A model generated the notes under the pieces. That model did no database searches, had not been told where the DNA came from, and worked only from the letters and a program-made list of their open reading frames with translations. Both the position numbers and the translations under genes were made by a program. From the NCBI GenBank assembly GCA_947498935.1, contig CANMMM010000001.1, forward strand, positions 62,001 through 126,000: a DNA stretch of 64,000 nucleotides, given 5' to 3'. Position 1 is the first letter of the stretch. Each line of letters begins with the position of its first letter. Origin of the DNA: an uncultured Aquimarina sp. GTDB taxonomy: Bacteria > Bacteroidota > Bacteroidia > Flavobacteriales > Flavobacteriaceae. Positions 28,250-36,901 of the stretch are shown here, piece by piece.

Positions 28250-28570
28250 TTACGACTCTGGTGCTAGCTCTATTTCTAAACCGTCTAGTTCCTGAGTAAT
28301 TGGAATCTGACATCCTAATCGGCTATTATCTTCTACATAAAAAGCTTCTGCCAACATTAGGTCTTCGTCCTGTCCCATCTCTGGTAATTGGTGATCTGAT
28401 AGCACATAGCACTGACAAGAAGCACACATGGCCATTCCACCACAAGTACCTTCTACTGGCAACTCATATGCTTTACAAACCTCCATCAGGTTCATTGCCA
28501 TATCGGTTGGTGCTTGTACCTCGTGTACAACGCCTTCTCTATCTTTAATTTTGATTGTAATATCTGACAT
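28250..28570 (-). CDS. 2Fe-2S ferredoxin
   Basis: A 106-aa ferredoxin of the adrenodoxin/Isc-like type. The cluster ligands are CGGMAMCASC (C-x5-C-x2-C) near residues 43-52 and the distal Cys in SRLGCQIPI near residue 88. It lies 79 bp after the ferredoxin-NADP reductase gene and downstream of the siroheme and sulfite reductase genes, all on the minus strand. The most economical reading is an electron carrier from the reductase to sulfite reductase, which lacks a CysJ partner here. Confidence 0.9.
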   Translation of the reverse strand: MSDITIKIKDREGVVHEVQAPTDMAMNLMEVCKAYELPVEGTCGGMAMCASCQCYVLSDHQLPEMGQDEDLMLAEAFYVEDNSRLGCQIPITQELDGLEIELAPES

Positions 28571-28649
28571 GTTTCTGTCTGTATAATATCATAAACATAG
28601 ATTTTACAGGAGTAAAACATCCTATAAAATCTATGCTCTTTTATAATGT

Positions 28650-29705
28650 TTACTGAATTGCTTTTACAACTTCTTTTTTAGCCTCTTTCTTAGTGCCATC
28701 GAATCCTTCTACTCCTCCGACTGTAGTATATTTCATCACATACTTCTTGTCTGGGAAAATTCTTTGGTATGCACTCTGACACATGATCGCAGCTTCGTGG
28801 AATCCAGATAGAATCAATTTTAGTTTTCCTCTATATGTGTTCACATCTCCAATAGCGTAAATACCTGGTATATTGGTTTGATAATCGTATGAATTATCTA
28901 CTTTAATTGCATTCTTTTCTATTTCTAATCCCCAATTCCCAATAGGACCTAGTTTTGGAGACAATCCGAATAATGGAATAAAGTAATCCGTATCTACTTT
29001 GATATCGCCATCTTTTTTGTGCTTAATTCCTACACCTGTGATATGCTCTTCGCCGTATAATTCTTTTACTTCTGCTTCGGTGATCAACTTTACTTTTCCA
29101 AGCTTTGTTAACTCAGCTACTCTTTCTACAGAGTCCAAAGCACCTCTAAATTCATTTCTTCTGTGTACTAAGGTCACTTCGCTTGCTACATCTGCTAAGA
29201 AAATAGTCCAGTCCAAGGCAGAATCTCCACCACCAGCAATCACTACTCTTTTATCTCTATACACTTCTGGATCACGGATGATATAAGCTACTCCTTTATC
29301 CTCGAAGTCTGTGATATTAGGAATAGGCGGCTTACGAGGCTCAAAAGAGCCCAGTCCTCCTGCGATTGCTACTACAGGTGCATTGTGCTTTGTCCCTTTA
29401 TTTGTAGTCACTAAAAAAGTATCATCTTCTAACTTCTCGATAGTTTCTGCTCTTTCTCCTAATGTAAATCCAGGCTCAAACGGTTTAATTTGCTCCATCA
29501 GATTATCTACCAAATCTCCTGCTAGGATTTCTGGAAATCCTGGGATGTCATAGATAGGTTTTTTAGGATATATCTCAGAACATTGCCCTCCTGGTTGTGG
29601 CAATGCATCGATAAGATGCGTTTTTAGCTTTAGCAATCCTGCTTCAAAAACAGTAAACAACCCTGTTGGTCCTGCTCCGATGATTAAAATATCAGTCTTG
29701 ATCAT
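28650..29705 (-). CDS. Ferredoxin-NADP(+) reductase, thioredoxin reductase-like type
   Basis: A 351-aa two-dinucleotide-domain flavoprotein. Seen are the FAD motif IIGAGPTGLFTVFEAG at the N-terminus, PGGQCSEIYPKKPIYDIPG, the NADPH motif VIAGGGDSALDW near residue 155, and the second FAD motif GIYAIGDVNTY near residue 290. The redox CxxC pair of thioredoxin reductase is absent, as expected for the ferredoxin reductase subgroup. It overlaps the siroheme gene upstream by 14 bp and precedes the ferredoxin. Inferred role: reduce that ferredoxin for sulfite reduction. Confidence 0.9.
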   Translation of the reverse strand: MIKTDILIIGAGPTGLFTVFEAGLLKLKTHLIDALPQPGGQCSEIYPKKPIYDIPGFPEILAGDLVDNLMEQIKPFEPGFTLGERAETIEKLEDDTFLVTTNKGTKHNAPVVAIAGGLGSFEPRKPPIPNITDFEDKGVAYIIRDPEVYRDKRVVIAGGGDSALDWTIFLADVASEVTLVHRRNEFRGALDSVERVAELTKLGKVKLITEAEVKELYGEEHITGVGIKHKKDGDIKVDTDYFIPLFGLSPKLGPIGNWGLEIEKNAIKVDNSYDYQTNIPGIYAIGDVNTYRGKLKLILSGFHEAAIMCQSAYQRIFPDKKYVMKYTTVGGVEGFDGTKKEAKKEVVKAIQ

Positions 29706-30294
29706 GTTCTACTTCTTTTTTTCCTATTAGTCCTTTGGTAAATTCATTCAGTGTTTCCACTTTTTCCTCGAAGTCACCTTTTATTGTTTTTCTGTATTCA
29801 TTTAAATTTTTCACGAGATCATCTATGTTTTCTGGAATCACTTCCTCAAAAAACTGACGCAATCTCTTAGATGTAGTCGGCGACTTTCCATTGGTAGAAA
29901 TAGCCACTTTTACATTTCCTTTGGTCACAATTCCTCCCATATAAAAATCACAATAAGGAGGGTTATCTGCTACATTTACCAATTTGCTTCGCTTTCTACA
30001 ATCTTTATATACCTGTACATTTACCGCAGGAATATCCGTCGTCGCGATCACTACGTGTTTCTTTTTCAGAAAACGCCTGTGATACTTCTTGGTAATCATT
30101 TTTATCCCAAACTTATTGGCTAATGCGATGGTTCCTTCTCTATACATAGGAGACACTATAGTCACATTCGCATCTGGGCTAGATTTTAGTAAGAACGTAA
30201 GTTTTTCTTCGGCTACATTCCCCCCTCCTACTATGAGGACTTCGAGGTTTCTCACCTTCAGAAAAACTGGATATAAATTATTTCTTTCTTCCAT
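29692..30294 (-). CDS. Precorrin-2 dehydrogenase / sirohydrochlorin ferrochelatase (CysG N-terminal type)
   Basis: A 200-aa protein equal to the N-terminal half of CysG (Met8/SirC type), completing siroheme from precorrin-2. The Rossmann motif VGGGNVAEEKLTFLL follows the typical start YPVFLKVRNLEVLIV, and the segment ATTDIPAVNVQVYKDCRK plus GKSPTTSKRLRQFFEE is diagnostic. The methyltransferase half is the separate cobA gene upstream. Copy D of the intergenic repeat separates the two. It overlaps the ferredoxin reductase gene by 14 bp. Confidence 0.93.
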   Translation of the reverse strand: MEERNNLYPVFLKVRNLEVLIVGGGNVAEEKLTFLLKSSPDANVTIVSPMYREGTIALANKFGIKMITKKYHRRFLKKKHVVIATTDIPAVNVQVYKDCRKRSKLVNVADNPPYCDFYMGGIVTKGNVKVAISTNGKSPTTSKRLRQFFEEVIPENIDDLVKNLNEYRKTIKGDFEEKVETLNEFTKGLIGKKEVEHDQD

Positions 30295-30337
30295 AGTATC
30301 GTTCCTATTCGTAAGGTATCGCTTTCCTTTTTTTTCT

Positions 30338-30427
30338 GGGCGTTACCCTAAGGGGTCGGGCTATTCGTTTCAATTCCTCGCTCCTCCTAAAGTCGGGCTG
30401 TGGGATTTCCACTGCTATCCCTAACGC
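30338..30427 (+). repeat. Flavobacterial intergenic repeat, copy D
   Basis: 90 nt, GGGCGTTACC to TAACGC on the plus strand, between cobA and the siroheme gene, both on the minus strand. It is the only copy oriented against its flanking genes. The small hairpin is CCC-TAA-GGG as in copy A. Confidence 0.85.
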
Positions 30428-30460
30428 ATCCATATAGTATCTATTTAAAAAATCGCTTAC

Positions 30461-31231
30461 TTAAGATACAATTTCTTCTTCAATTTCACTACAAATAGCT
30501 GCTAATTTTGCTTGCTGCTGCACGACTTCACCAATCACAATGATCGCAGGAGATGACAATTCCTTTGCTACCACTACAGCCTCAATCGTCTGTACCGTAC
30601 CGATACCTACCCGCTGCTTCTCCGTAGTACCATGCTGGATAATTGCTACTGGAAGAGACTGCTTACCGACTGTTTTATAAATCGCTACAATCTCTGACAA
30701 TTTGCTCATCCCCATCAGAATTACTACTGTCGCATTAGAGGTTGCTGCTAGTCGTACATCATTAGACAACTGGTGCAACTTGGTTGTTCCTGTAATTACC
30801 CAGAAACTCTCTGCATACCCTCTTTGTGTCAATGGTATCCCTTGATAAGCAGGTACTGCCATTGAGGAAGATATTCCTGGCACCATCGCCGTCGCTATCC
30901 CAAATTGCTGTGCATACTCCATCTCTTCTGCACCTCTCCCAAAGATAAAAGGATCACCTCCTTTTAATCGCACTACATGCCCTTGAGATTGAGCACTACT
31001 CACGATCAGCTCATTAATTTGTTCTTGCTGATACGCATAGCACCCTTTTCTTTTGCCTACAAATATATGTTTCGCATTTGGGGCATACGCTAGTAACTCT
31101 TCATTAATCAATGCATCATACAGTACCACATTTGCAGTCTCCAGCGTCTTGATCGCCTTTAGCGTGATCAGATCTGGATCCCCAGGCCCTGCCCCTACTA
31201 CTGTTAGTTTTGGTTCTTGTGCATTCATCAA
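30461..31231 (-). CDS. cobA: Uroporphyrinogen-III C-methyltransferase
   Basis: Makes precorrin-2 from uroporphyrinogen III with two SAM. A 256-aa single-domain tetrapyrrole methylase with the motifs LTVVGAGPGDPDLITLKA, VVRLKGGDPFIFGRGAEEM, and GISSSMAVPAYQGIPLTQRG. It corresponds to the C-terminal half of CysG. The gene sits 37 bp after the sulfite reductase gene, so it supplies the siroheme that this enzyme needs. Confidence 0.95.
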   Translation of the reverse strand: MMNAQEPKLTVVGAGPGDPDLITLKAIKTLETANVVLYDALINEELLAYAPNAKHIFVGKRKGCYAYQQEQINELIVSSAQSQGHVVRLKGGDPFIFGRGAEEMEYAQQFGIATAMVPGISSSMAVPAYQGIPLTQRGYAESFWVITGTTKLHQLSNDVRLAATSNATVVILMGMSKLSEIVAIYKTVGKQSLPVAIIQHGTTEKQRVGIGTVQTIEAVVVAKELSSPAIIVIGEVVQQQAKLAAICSEIEEEIVS

Positions 31232-31268
31232 ATCGTTATCTTACCTTAGTTGTACAGTTGCGCTGCAA

Positions 31269-33359
31269 TTAAGCTTCTGCTATCTCTGTATTTCTATATG
31301 CTTTTACTTTTTCTAAAAACTGTTCTGCTCCCTTAATATAATCTACTGCAAAATCTCTACTTGGTGCATGCTGCTGTAATTGATATACCAATGCTGCAAA
31401 TGTACCTGATAGTGTTATTTTCCCAGAAGCTACAAATTCTTCATCAAACTGACTGATAATACCAGCATGTGTGTTTGTTTTCTTATTCGCAGCTAGCAAT
31501 AACGCTTTAGCAGAATTCACTAATGAACTATACGCATGGTATATTGCATCAGAATATACTTGGTTTTCGAAAGCCACTTTTGCATTTTCAATCTTCTCTT
31601 CACTTTCTAAGAATAGGGTAGCAATTAAATCGATCACTACACCTGCACATTCTCCAATACCAATTGCTTTTACATACGAAGCTTCTGCCCCCCAATCCAC
31701 AAAATCCTCTTGTGTAAGATTATCTACATTCGATAAATCTGTTAGGAAATCATAGAAATACTTTTCTCCTTTTTCTTCATAGTAGTCTACAAACGATTTT
31801 CCATTAGCATTTGCTTCAAAATCATTTAGTATTCTACGCAATGCTTCTGGTCCTCTTCTACTCGGTATTTTCACTACCTTATCTGCAAAACGACCTTTTC
31901 CATTTCCTAAGTTCCCTCCTCCTAACAATACCTGTAGTGCAGGAGCTACTAATTTATCTTTGGTACGCACAGACATTCCTTGGAAACCGATATTAGCCAT
32001 GTTATGCTGCCCACAGGCATTCATACATCCACTGATCTTGATTACCAAATCCTCTTTTTCTAAGTACTGAGGATATTCTGCCGCGATCACTCTTTCTAAT
32101 TCTTCTGCAATACCAGTACTACTTGCGATTCCTAAATTACAGGTATCTGTTCCTGGGCATGCTGTAATATCTACTGCCTTATTATATCCCGCTGCAACAA
32201 ATCCTAATTTCTCTAACTCTTGGTAGAAGAAAGACACTAGCTCTTCTTTTACAAAAGGAATTAAGATATTCTGACGTAATGACAATCTAATTTCGCCAGC
32301 AGCATATTTCTCTACTAAATCAGCTAATAACCTTGCTTTATCTGTATAGAAATCTCCTAACAACACTTTGATTCCAATCGCTACATACCCTTCTTGTTTT
32401 TGTGGAATCACATTCGTAGACTTCCACAATTCAAAAGCTTGCGTATCTTTTATCGTTACAGCTGGTGCTTCTACTGCTACTGGCTGTGACACTGTATAAG
32501 CATCTGCATCAATTGGCACACTTTTTTGTGCAATTGCTTTTTGCTCTGCTTCTACCAGTTCTTTAAACGCTTCTAATCCTATATCTTTTACTAAGAATTT
32601 CATACGTGCTTTGGCTCTACTCTTACGCTCACCATGACGGTCAAAAATTCGAAGTACTCCTTCCATTAACGGAATGATTTTATCTGCCGCTAAGAAGCTA
32701 TACAATTCATCTGCTACTCTTGGCTGAGAACCTAATCCTCCTGCTAGCATTACTTGAAATCCTCTTACTCCATTCTCTATCTTAGCTATAAAACCTAAAT
32801 CATGCATATATGACAGTCCCGTATCCTCTGATGTACCAGAAAAAGAAACTTTAAACTTACGTCCCATCTCCTGACATATTGGATTTCTTAAAAAGAAACG
32901 GAACAATGCATCAGCATATGGAGAAACATCAAAAGGCTCATTTGGATCTATCCCCGCAGTTTCAGAAGCTGTTACATTACGTACTGTATTACCACAAGCC
33001 TCTCTAAGCGTTACATCATCTCTTTCTAATTCTGCCCAAAGCTCTGGTGTTCTATTTAGATCCACATAGTGAATCTGTATATCTTGTCTCGTAGTGATAT
33101 GCAAACGACCTTTAGAGTACTCGTCAGAAACTTCACAGATTCTTCTCAACTGATTGCTCAATACTTTACCGTATGGCAATTTAATACGAATCATCTGCAC
33201 TCCTTCTTGGCGCTGTCCATATACCCCTCTTGCTAAACGAAGGCTACGAAACTTTTCTTCATCAATCTTTCCATTATGGAACTGATCTATTTTATTAGCC
33301 AGTTCGATAATATCTTTTTGAACAATCGGATTTTCTATTTCAGTTCTAAAACTTTGCAT
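31269..33359 (-). CDS. Ferredoxin-type sulfite reductase with C-terminal HEPN domain
   Basis: Reduces sulfite to sulfide using siroheme and a 4Fe-4S cluster. Residues about 1-540 are the two-fold ferrodoxin-like sulfite/nitrite reductase body, with cluster ligands CPGTDTC near residue 400 and CMNAC near residue 446. Residues about 560-696 are an added all-helical HEPN-like domain (IYHAYSSLVNSAKALLLAAN). The RNase-type R-x4-6-H motif is not visible (KKTNTH instead), so nuclease activity is unlikely. Nitrite reductase is the alternative activity; the neighbours cysD, cysN and cysH favour sulfite. There is no CysJ. Confidence 0.93.
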   Translation of the reverse strand: MQSFRTEIENPIVQKDIIELANKIDQFHNGKIDEEKFRSLRLARGVYGQRQEGVQMIRIKLPYGKVLSNQLRRICEVSDEYSKGRLHITTRQDIQIHYVDLNRTPELWAELERDDVTLREACGNTVRNVTASETAGIDPNEPFDVSPYADALFRFFLRNPICQEMGRKFKVSFSGTSEDTGLSYMHDLGFIAKIENGVRGFQVMLAGGLGSQPRVADELYSFLAADKIIPLMEGVLRIFDRHGERKSRAKARMKFLVKDIGLEAFKELVEAEQKAIAQKSVPIDADAYTVSQPVAVEAPAVTIKDTQAFELWKSTNVIPQKQEGYVAIGIKVLLGDFYTDKARLLADLVEKYAAGEIRLSLRQNILIPFVKEELVSFFYQELEKLGFVAAGYNKAVDITACPGTDTCNLGIASSTGIAEELERVIAAEYPQYLEKEDLVIKISGCMNACGQHNMANIGFQGMSVRTKDKLVAPALQVLLGGGNLGNGKGRFADKVVKIPSRRGPEALRRILNDFEANANGKSFVDYYEEKGEKYFYDFLTDLSNVDNLTQEDFVDWGAEASYVKAIGIGECAGVVIDLIATLFLESEEKIENAKVAFENQVYSDAIYHAYSSLVNSAKALLLAANKKTNTHAGIISQFDEEFVASGKITLSGTFAALVYQLQQHAPSRDFAVDYIKGAEQFLEKVKAYRNTEIAEA

Positions 33360-33462
33360 TTTCTTTGTTGTTGTTTCCTTTGTAACAAAGGAGGTAGTTA
33401 TAGCTTGTGTATTACAATTTTTTTAATTCTAAATCGCTTGCATCAGCACATCGAGTAATGTA

Positions 33463-34710
33463 TTATTCTACAAATCCTACTCCCGAAGTATTATTCGTTT
33501 GTGCATCAATTAATATAAATGATCCAGACGCTTTATTCTTGCTGTATGAATCGATCGCTAATGGCTTGCTTAATTGCAATTGCACTTTCCCGATTTCATT
33601 TAGGCTCAAAGAGTTTTTAGACTCGTCTTGTCCAGAAAAATCTGTAGCAATCGTACCACTAATATGTTTCACTTTTGCTAAGATTCTACTACTTCCACTT
33701 TGAATCATGTAATTGGTACCTGGTTGTAAGTTTTTACTATCCATCCAACATACCGTAGCACTCAATTGCTTTTCTACACGTGGTTGCTCCGATGATTTCA
33801 CAATCATATCACCACGGCTTACATTTACATCATCCTCCAAGGTAATTGTACATGAACTTCCTCTTCCTGCTGTTTCAAACTTCTGATCAAAAAAGAAGAT
33901 TTCTTTTACCTTAGAAGTAGTGAGTGACGGTAAAACAGTTACCTCATCCCCTACAGTAAGATCACCTCCGTATAGTTTCCCAGCGTACCCTCTGAAATCA
34001 TGAAATTCATCTTTCTTAGGTCTAATCACGGTTTGCACAGGAAAACGCACTTCGGCCTTTTCATATACATCCTGAGCATCTAATTCTTCTAAATGCTCTA
34101 ATAATGTCTGTCCGCTATACCAAGGTGTATTTGCAGACTTATCTACTACATTGTCTCCTTGTAATGCACTTACAGGAATAAATGTTATATTTTGCTCTTT
34201 GTAATCGCTTTTTTCGATTAATGTTTCAAAATCAGCTTTGATCGCATCAAATTTTTCTTGCGAAAAATCAACCAAATCCATTTTGTTAATAGCCACGATT
34301 ACATCTTTAACACGTAATAGGTTATTGATAAAAAAGTGACGATATGTTTGCTCAATCACACCCTTTCGTGCATCTACTAATATGATAGATGCTTGAGAGG
34401 TAGAAGCCCCTGTTACCATATTTCTCGTGTACTCGATATGTCCTGGAGTATCTGCGATAATGTAACTTTTAGTTTTTGTAGAGAAATAAATATGCGCCAC
34501 ATCGATAGTGATCCCTTGCTCTCTTTCTGCTACTAATCCATCTGTAGCCAATGAGAAATCTAAATAATCAAATCCATTTGCTTTACTTCTGGTCTCTATG
34601 GCCTCTAATTTATCGGTAGTCAATGATTTTGTGTCATATAGAATACGTCCTATCAAGGTACTCTTCCCATCATCTACACTTCCTGCTGTTGCTATTTTTA
34701 ATACGTCCAT
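33463..34710 (-). CDS. cysN: Sulfate adenylyltransferase, GTPase subunit
   Basis: GTP hydrolysis by CysN drives formation of APS by CysD. The 415-aa protein has G1 AGSVDDGKST near residue 10, G3 DTPGHIEYTRNM, and G4 NKMDLVD, followed by two beta-barrel domains. The family usually runs 420-475 aa; no APS kinase domain is fused at the C-terminus. The 105-bp gap to cysD contains a GGAGGT/ACCTCC hairpin of unknown significance. Confidence 0.96.
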   Translation of the reverse strand: MDVLKIATAGSVDDGKSTLIGRILYDTKSLTTDKLEAIETRSKANGFDYLDFSLATDGLVAEREQGITIDVAHIYFSTKTKSYIIADTPGHIEYTRNMVTGASTSQASIILVDARKGVIEQTYRHFFINNLLRVKDVIVAINKMDLVDFSQEKFDAIKADFETLIEKSDYKEQNITFIPVSALQGDNVVDKSANTPWYSGQTLLEHLEELDAQDVYEKAEVRFPVQTVIRPKKDEFHDFRGYAGKLYGGDLTVGDEVTVLPSLTTSKVKEIFFFDQKFETAGRGSSCTITLEDDVNVSRGDMIVKSSEQPRVEKQLSATVCWMDSKNLQPGTNYMIQSGSSRILAKVKHISGTIATDFSGQDESKNSLSLNEIGKVQLQLSKPLAIDSYSKNKASGSFILIDAQTNNTSGVGFVE

Positions 34711-34815
34711 CCTATGTTTGGGTTGGTTGTGGGAGGTGGGTATTTCTTTCCCTTACTACCTCCAATTATTTTTATTTATCAATAAACTCTTGTTGTAAGC
34801 GTATCTACTACCCTT

Positions 34816-35754
34816 CTAGAAGTATCCCTGTTGCTTACGTTTTTCCATCGCTGCTTCAGAACGTTTATCATCGATACGAGCACCTCTTTCGGATATCGTA
34901 GAAGCTCTAATTTCTTCTACTACTTTATCGATTGTGATTGCATCTGATAACACGGCTGCTGTACATGACATATCTCCTACGGTACGGAATCGGACTAATC
35001 TTTCTTCTACTGCTTCATCCTCTTCTCTATGTACTACATCGTCTTCTGCAGACCAAATCATCCCATCTCGGATAAATGTCTTACGCTTGTGTGCAAAATA
35101 GATAGATGGAATTTCGATTCCTTCTTTCTGAATATAACTCCACACATCTAATTCTGTCCAGTTACTGATAGGAAAAACACGTACATTCTGTCCTAAATCT
35201 ATCTTTCCATTTAAGTGATCAAATAATTCTGGTCGTTGGTTTTTTTCATCCCACTGTCCAAAATCATCTCTTACAGAAAAAATACGTTCTTTTGCTCTTG
35301 CTTTTTCTTCATCTCTTCTCGCTCCACCAATCGCTGCATCGAACTTAAATTCTTCTAAAGCATCTAATAAGGTAGTGGTTTGCAAGCTATTTCTACTTGC
35401 ATACTTTCCTTTTTCTTCGACTACTTTTCCTTGATCTATAGAGTCTTGTACATTACGCACAATAAGCTCTACTCCTAATTCTTCAGCCAATCGATCTCTA
35501 AACTCTATAGTCTCAGGAAAATTATGCCCTGTATCGATGTGTAATAATGGAAATGGTATTTTACTTGGGTAAAAAGCTTTTTGCGCTAACCGTACGAGCG
35601 TTATCGAATCTTTTCCCCCAGAAAAAAGCAATACTGGTTTTTCAAACTGAGCTACTACTTCTCTAAAAATGTAAATCGCTTCACTTTCTAATGGATTTAC
35701 AGTTATTCTCTTCACATCCACAACTTGTTCTTTTATATTGTCTATTACTTCCAT
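34816..35754 (-). CDS. cysD: Sulfate adenylyltransferase, catalytic subunit
   Basis: Adenylylates sulfate with ATP. A 312-aa PP-loop enzyme with FSGGKDSI near residue 46, LLHIDTGHNFPETIEFRD, the AIGGARRDEEKARAKERIFS loop and the C-terminal KRKQQGYF. It lies 20 bp after cysH and before cysN, the usual partner. Confidence 0.96.
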   Translation of the reverse strand: MEVIDNIKEQVVDVKRITVNPLESEAIYIFREVVAQFEKPVLLFSGGKDSITLVRLAQKAFYPSKIPFPLLHIDTGHNFPETIEFRDRLAEELGVELIVRNVQDSIDQGKVVEEKGKYASRNSLQTTTLLDALEEFKFDAAIGGARRDEEKARAKERIFSVRDDFGQWDEKNQRPELFDHLNGKIDLGQNVRVFPISNWTELDVWSYIQKEGIEIPSIYFAHKRKTFIRDGMIWSAEDDVVHREEDEAVEERLVRFRTVGDMSCTAAVLSDAITIDKVVEEIRASTISERGARIDDKRSEAAMEKRKQQGYF

Positions 35755-35774
35755 TCTTTAAATTTCTTTATTGC

Positions 35775-36401
35775 TTAATTAGTATGCAATCCACATTCTC
35801 TATTCCCTAATACTTTCGTCGGATCAAAATACTTAAATTCATTAGGCAAATTATTTTCCGACAGATACACATCTAATTGCTCATCGCTATAATAATAAAA
35901 CGGACTTACTTTTAGCACTCCGTCTTTTCCTAGACTCACTATATCTAATGAATCTCTTAACGCAGTTTGTCCTTTTCTAAGATTTGTAAACCATACATCT
36001 GGTGTATGATCTGCCATCGCTCTTTTAAAAGGCTCTAGTTTTACTTGTTCTGTAAAAATCGCGTGCTTTGGATCTTCTATATCTGGAATTCCCATCACTA
36101 CATCCCTATGTGCAGATGTTTGCTTAGGAACATATAATTTTACATTTAAGTCTAACATATCGATTACCTCCTCGGCATGTCTGTATGTGTTAGGCGTGTT
36201 ATACCCAGAATCACACCAGATTACTGGCATGTCTTTCTTAGCAACCGCACACACATGCAATATCGCTGCCTCATACGGTCTAAAATTCGTAGTTACAATA
36301 GGCTTTTTGGCCTTGGCGATTATGGTAGCCACAATCTCTAAAGGAGTTTTATCCTTTAACTCCTCATTTAACGCTTGTACTTCTTGTGCTGTATAACTCA
36401 T
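35775..36401 (-). CDS. cysH: Phosphoadenylyl- or adenylyl-sulfate reductase family protein
   Basis: Reduces activated sulfate (PAPS or APS) to sulfite. The 208-aa protein has the adenylyl-sulfate-binding region TTNFRPYEAAILHVCA, VIWCDSGYNTPNTYRHAEE and the C-terminal catalytic tail NRECGLHTN. The CC...CxxC ligands of the 4Fe-4S APS reductases are absent, which is the PAPS-reductase pattern. No cysC (APS kinase) is visible in the window, so substrate choice is open. It overlaps the DUF2061 gene by four bases. Confidence 0.93.
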   Translation of the reverse strand: MSYTAQEVQALNEELKDKTPLEIVATIIAKAKKPIVTTNFRPYEAAILHVCAVAKKDMPVIWCDSGYNTPNTYRHAEEVIDMLDLNVKLYVPKQTSAHRDVVMGIPDIEDPKHAIFTEQVKLEPFKRAMADHTPDVWFTNLRKGQTALRDSLDIVSLGKDGVLKVSPFYYYSDEQLDVYLSENNLPNEFKYFDPTKVLGNRECGLHTN

Positions 36402-36649
36402 TTACCCCATTTTATACGATTCCAAATTCTTTCGTGAAAGAAATAAAGAATCATTTTTGTAACAAAATCAACTGATGCTATAGATGTAGCTAGTGCAATT
36501 TCTCCTGTAAGAATATAAGACACTATCAATGTATCTAATGTCCCTACTACTCTCCAACTAATTGCCTTAGCAATACTTCGTACAGGCTTCTCTGATGTCT
36601 TATCATCCTGATACGTTGTTTTCTCTCCAGCTACTTTATCTAATATCAT
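36398..36649 (-). CDS. DUF2061 membrane protein
   Basis: An 83-aa protein matching DUF2061: SIAKAISWRVVGTLDTLIVSYILTG, then ATSIASVDFVTKMILYFFHERIWNRI. Two membrane helices are expected at about residues 32-50 and 55-72. It is the first gene of the sulfate assimilation operon and is translationally coupled to cysH (4-bp overlap). The conserved linkage suggests a role in sulfate metabolism or transport, but no activity is known to me. Confidence 0.9.
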   Translation of the reverse strand: MILDKVAGEKTTYQDDKTSEKPVRSIAKAISWRVVGTLDTLIVSYILTGEIALATSIASVDFVTKMILYFFHERIWNRIKWGK

Positions 36650-36678
36650 CGTTCTACAATCATTTTTATTCTTAAAAA

Positions 36679-36707
36679 CTATTACCCTATCGGAGTAGTA
36701 GATTATT
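36679..36707 (-). promoter_or_regulatory. Sulfate operon upstream motif, copy 1
   Basis: On the minus strand this 29-nt site begins AATAATCTA and ends TAGGGTAATAG, and the middle reads CTACTCCGA. The same flanks occur in copy 2 at 36793, 114 bp farther upstream. It lies 30 bp before the DUF2061 start, suited to an operator or activator site. Confidence 0.45.
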
Positions 36708-36792
36708 AAGCAAATTTAATTATAATTATTATATAAACAAGCCAAAAACTAAAAAAACGCACTTAAACTTCAAACAATTACGATTCTTTCAA

Positions 36793-36821
36793 CGATTACC
36801 CTAGTAACCCAATAGATTATT
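36793..36821 (-). promoter_or_regulatory. Sulfate operon upstream motif, copy 2
   Basis: A 29-nt site on the minus strand sharing AATAATCTA at its start and TAGGGTAAT near its end with the copy at 36679, while the centre differs. It lies between the protease terminator and copy 1. Confidence 0.4.
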
Positions 36822-36846
36822 ATAAAAAAATCAATTATTACAAAAA

Positions 36847-36874
36847 AAGCTTACTCTTTTTACGGAGTAAGCTT
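36847..36874 (-). terminator. Intrinsic terminator of the giant metalloprotease gene
   Basis: Stem AAGCTTACTC / GAGTAAGCTT (10 bp) with an 8-nt loop; on the minus strand it is followed by a T-run. It is 27 bp beyond the protease stop. Confidence 0.85.
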
Positions 36875-36901
36875 CATAAAAAATATCAAAATTCATGCAG
36901 A

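Noticed and set aside
33376..33392. TCCTTTG-TAA-CAAAGGA palindrome upstream of the sulfite reductase gene
   Set aside because: Short and isolated; no second copy seen and no basis to call it an operator.
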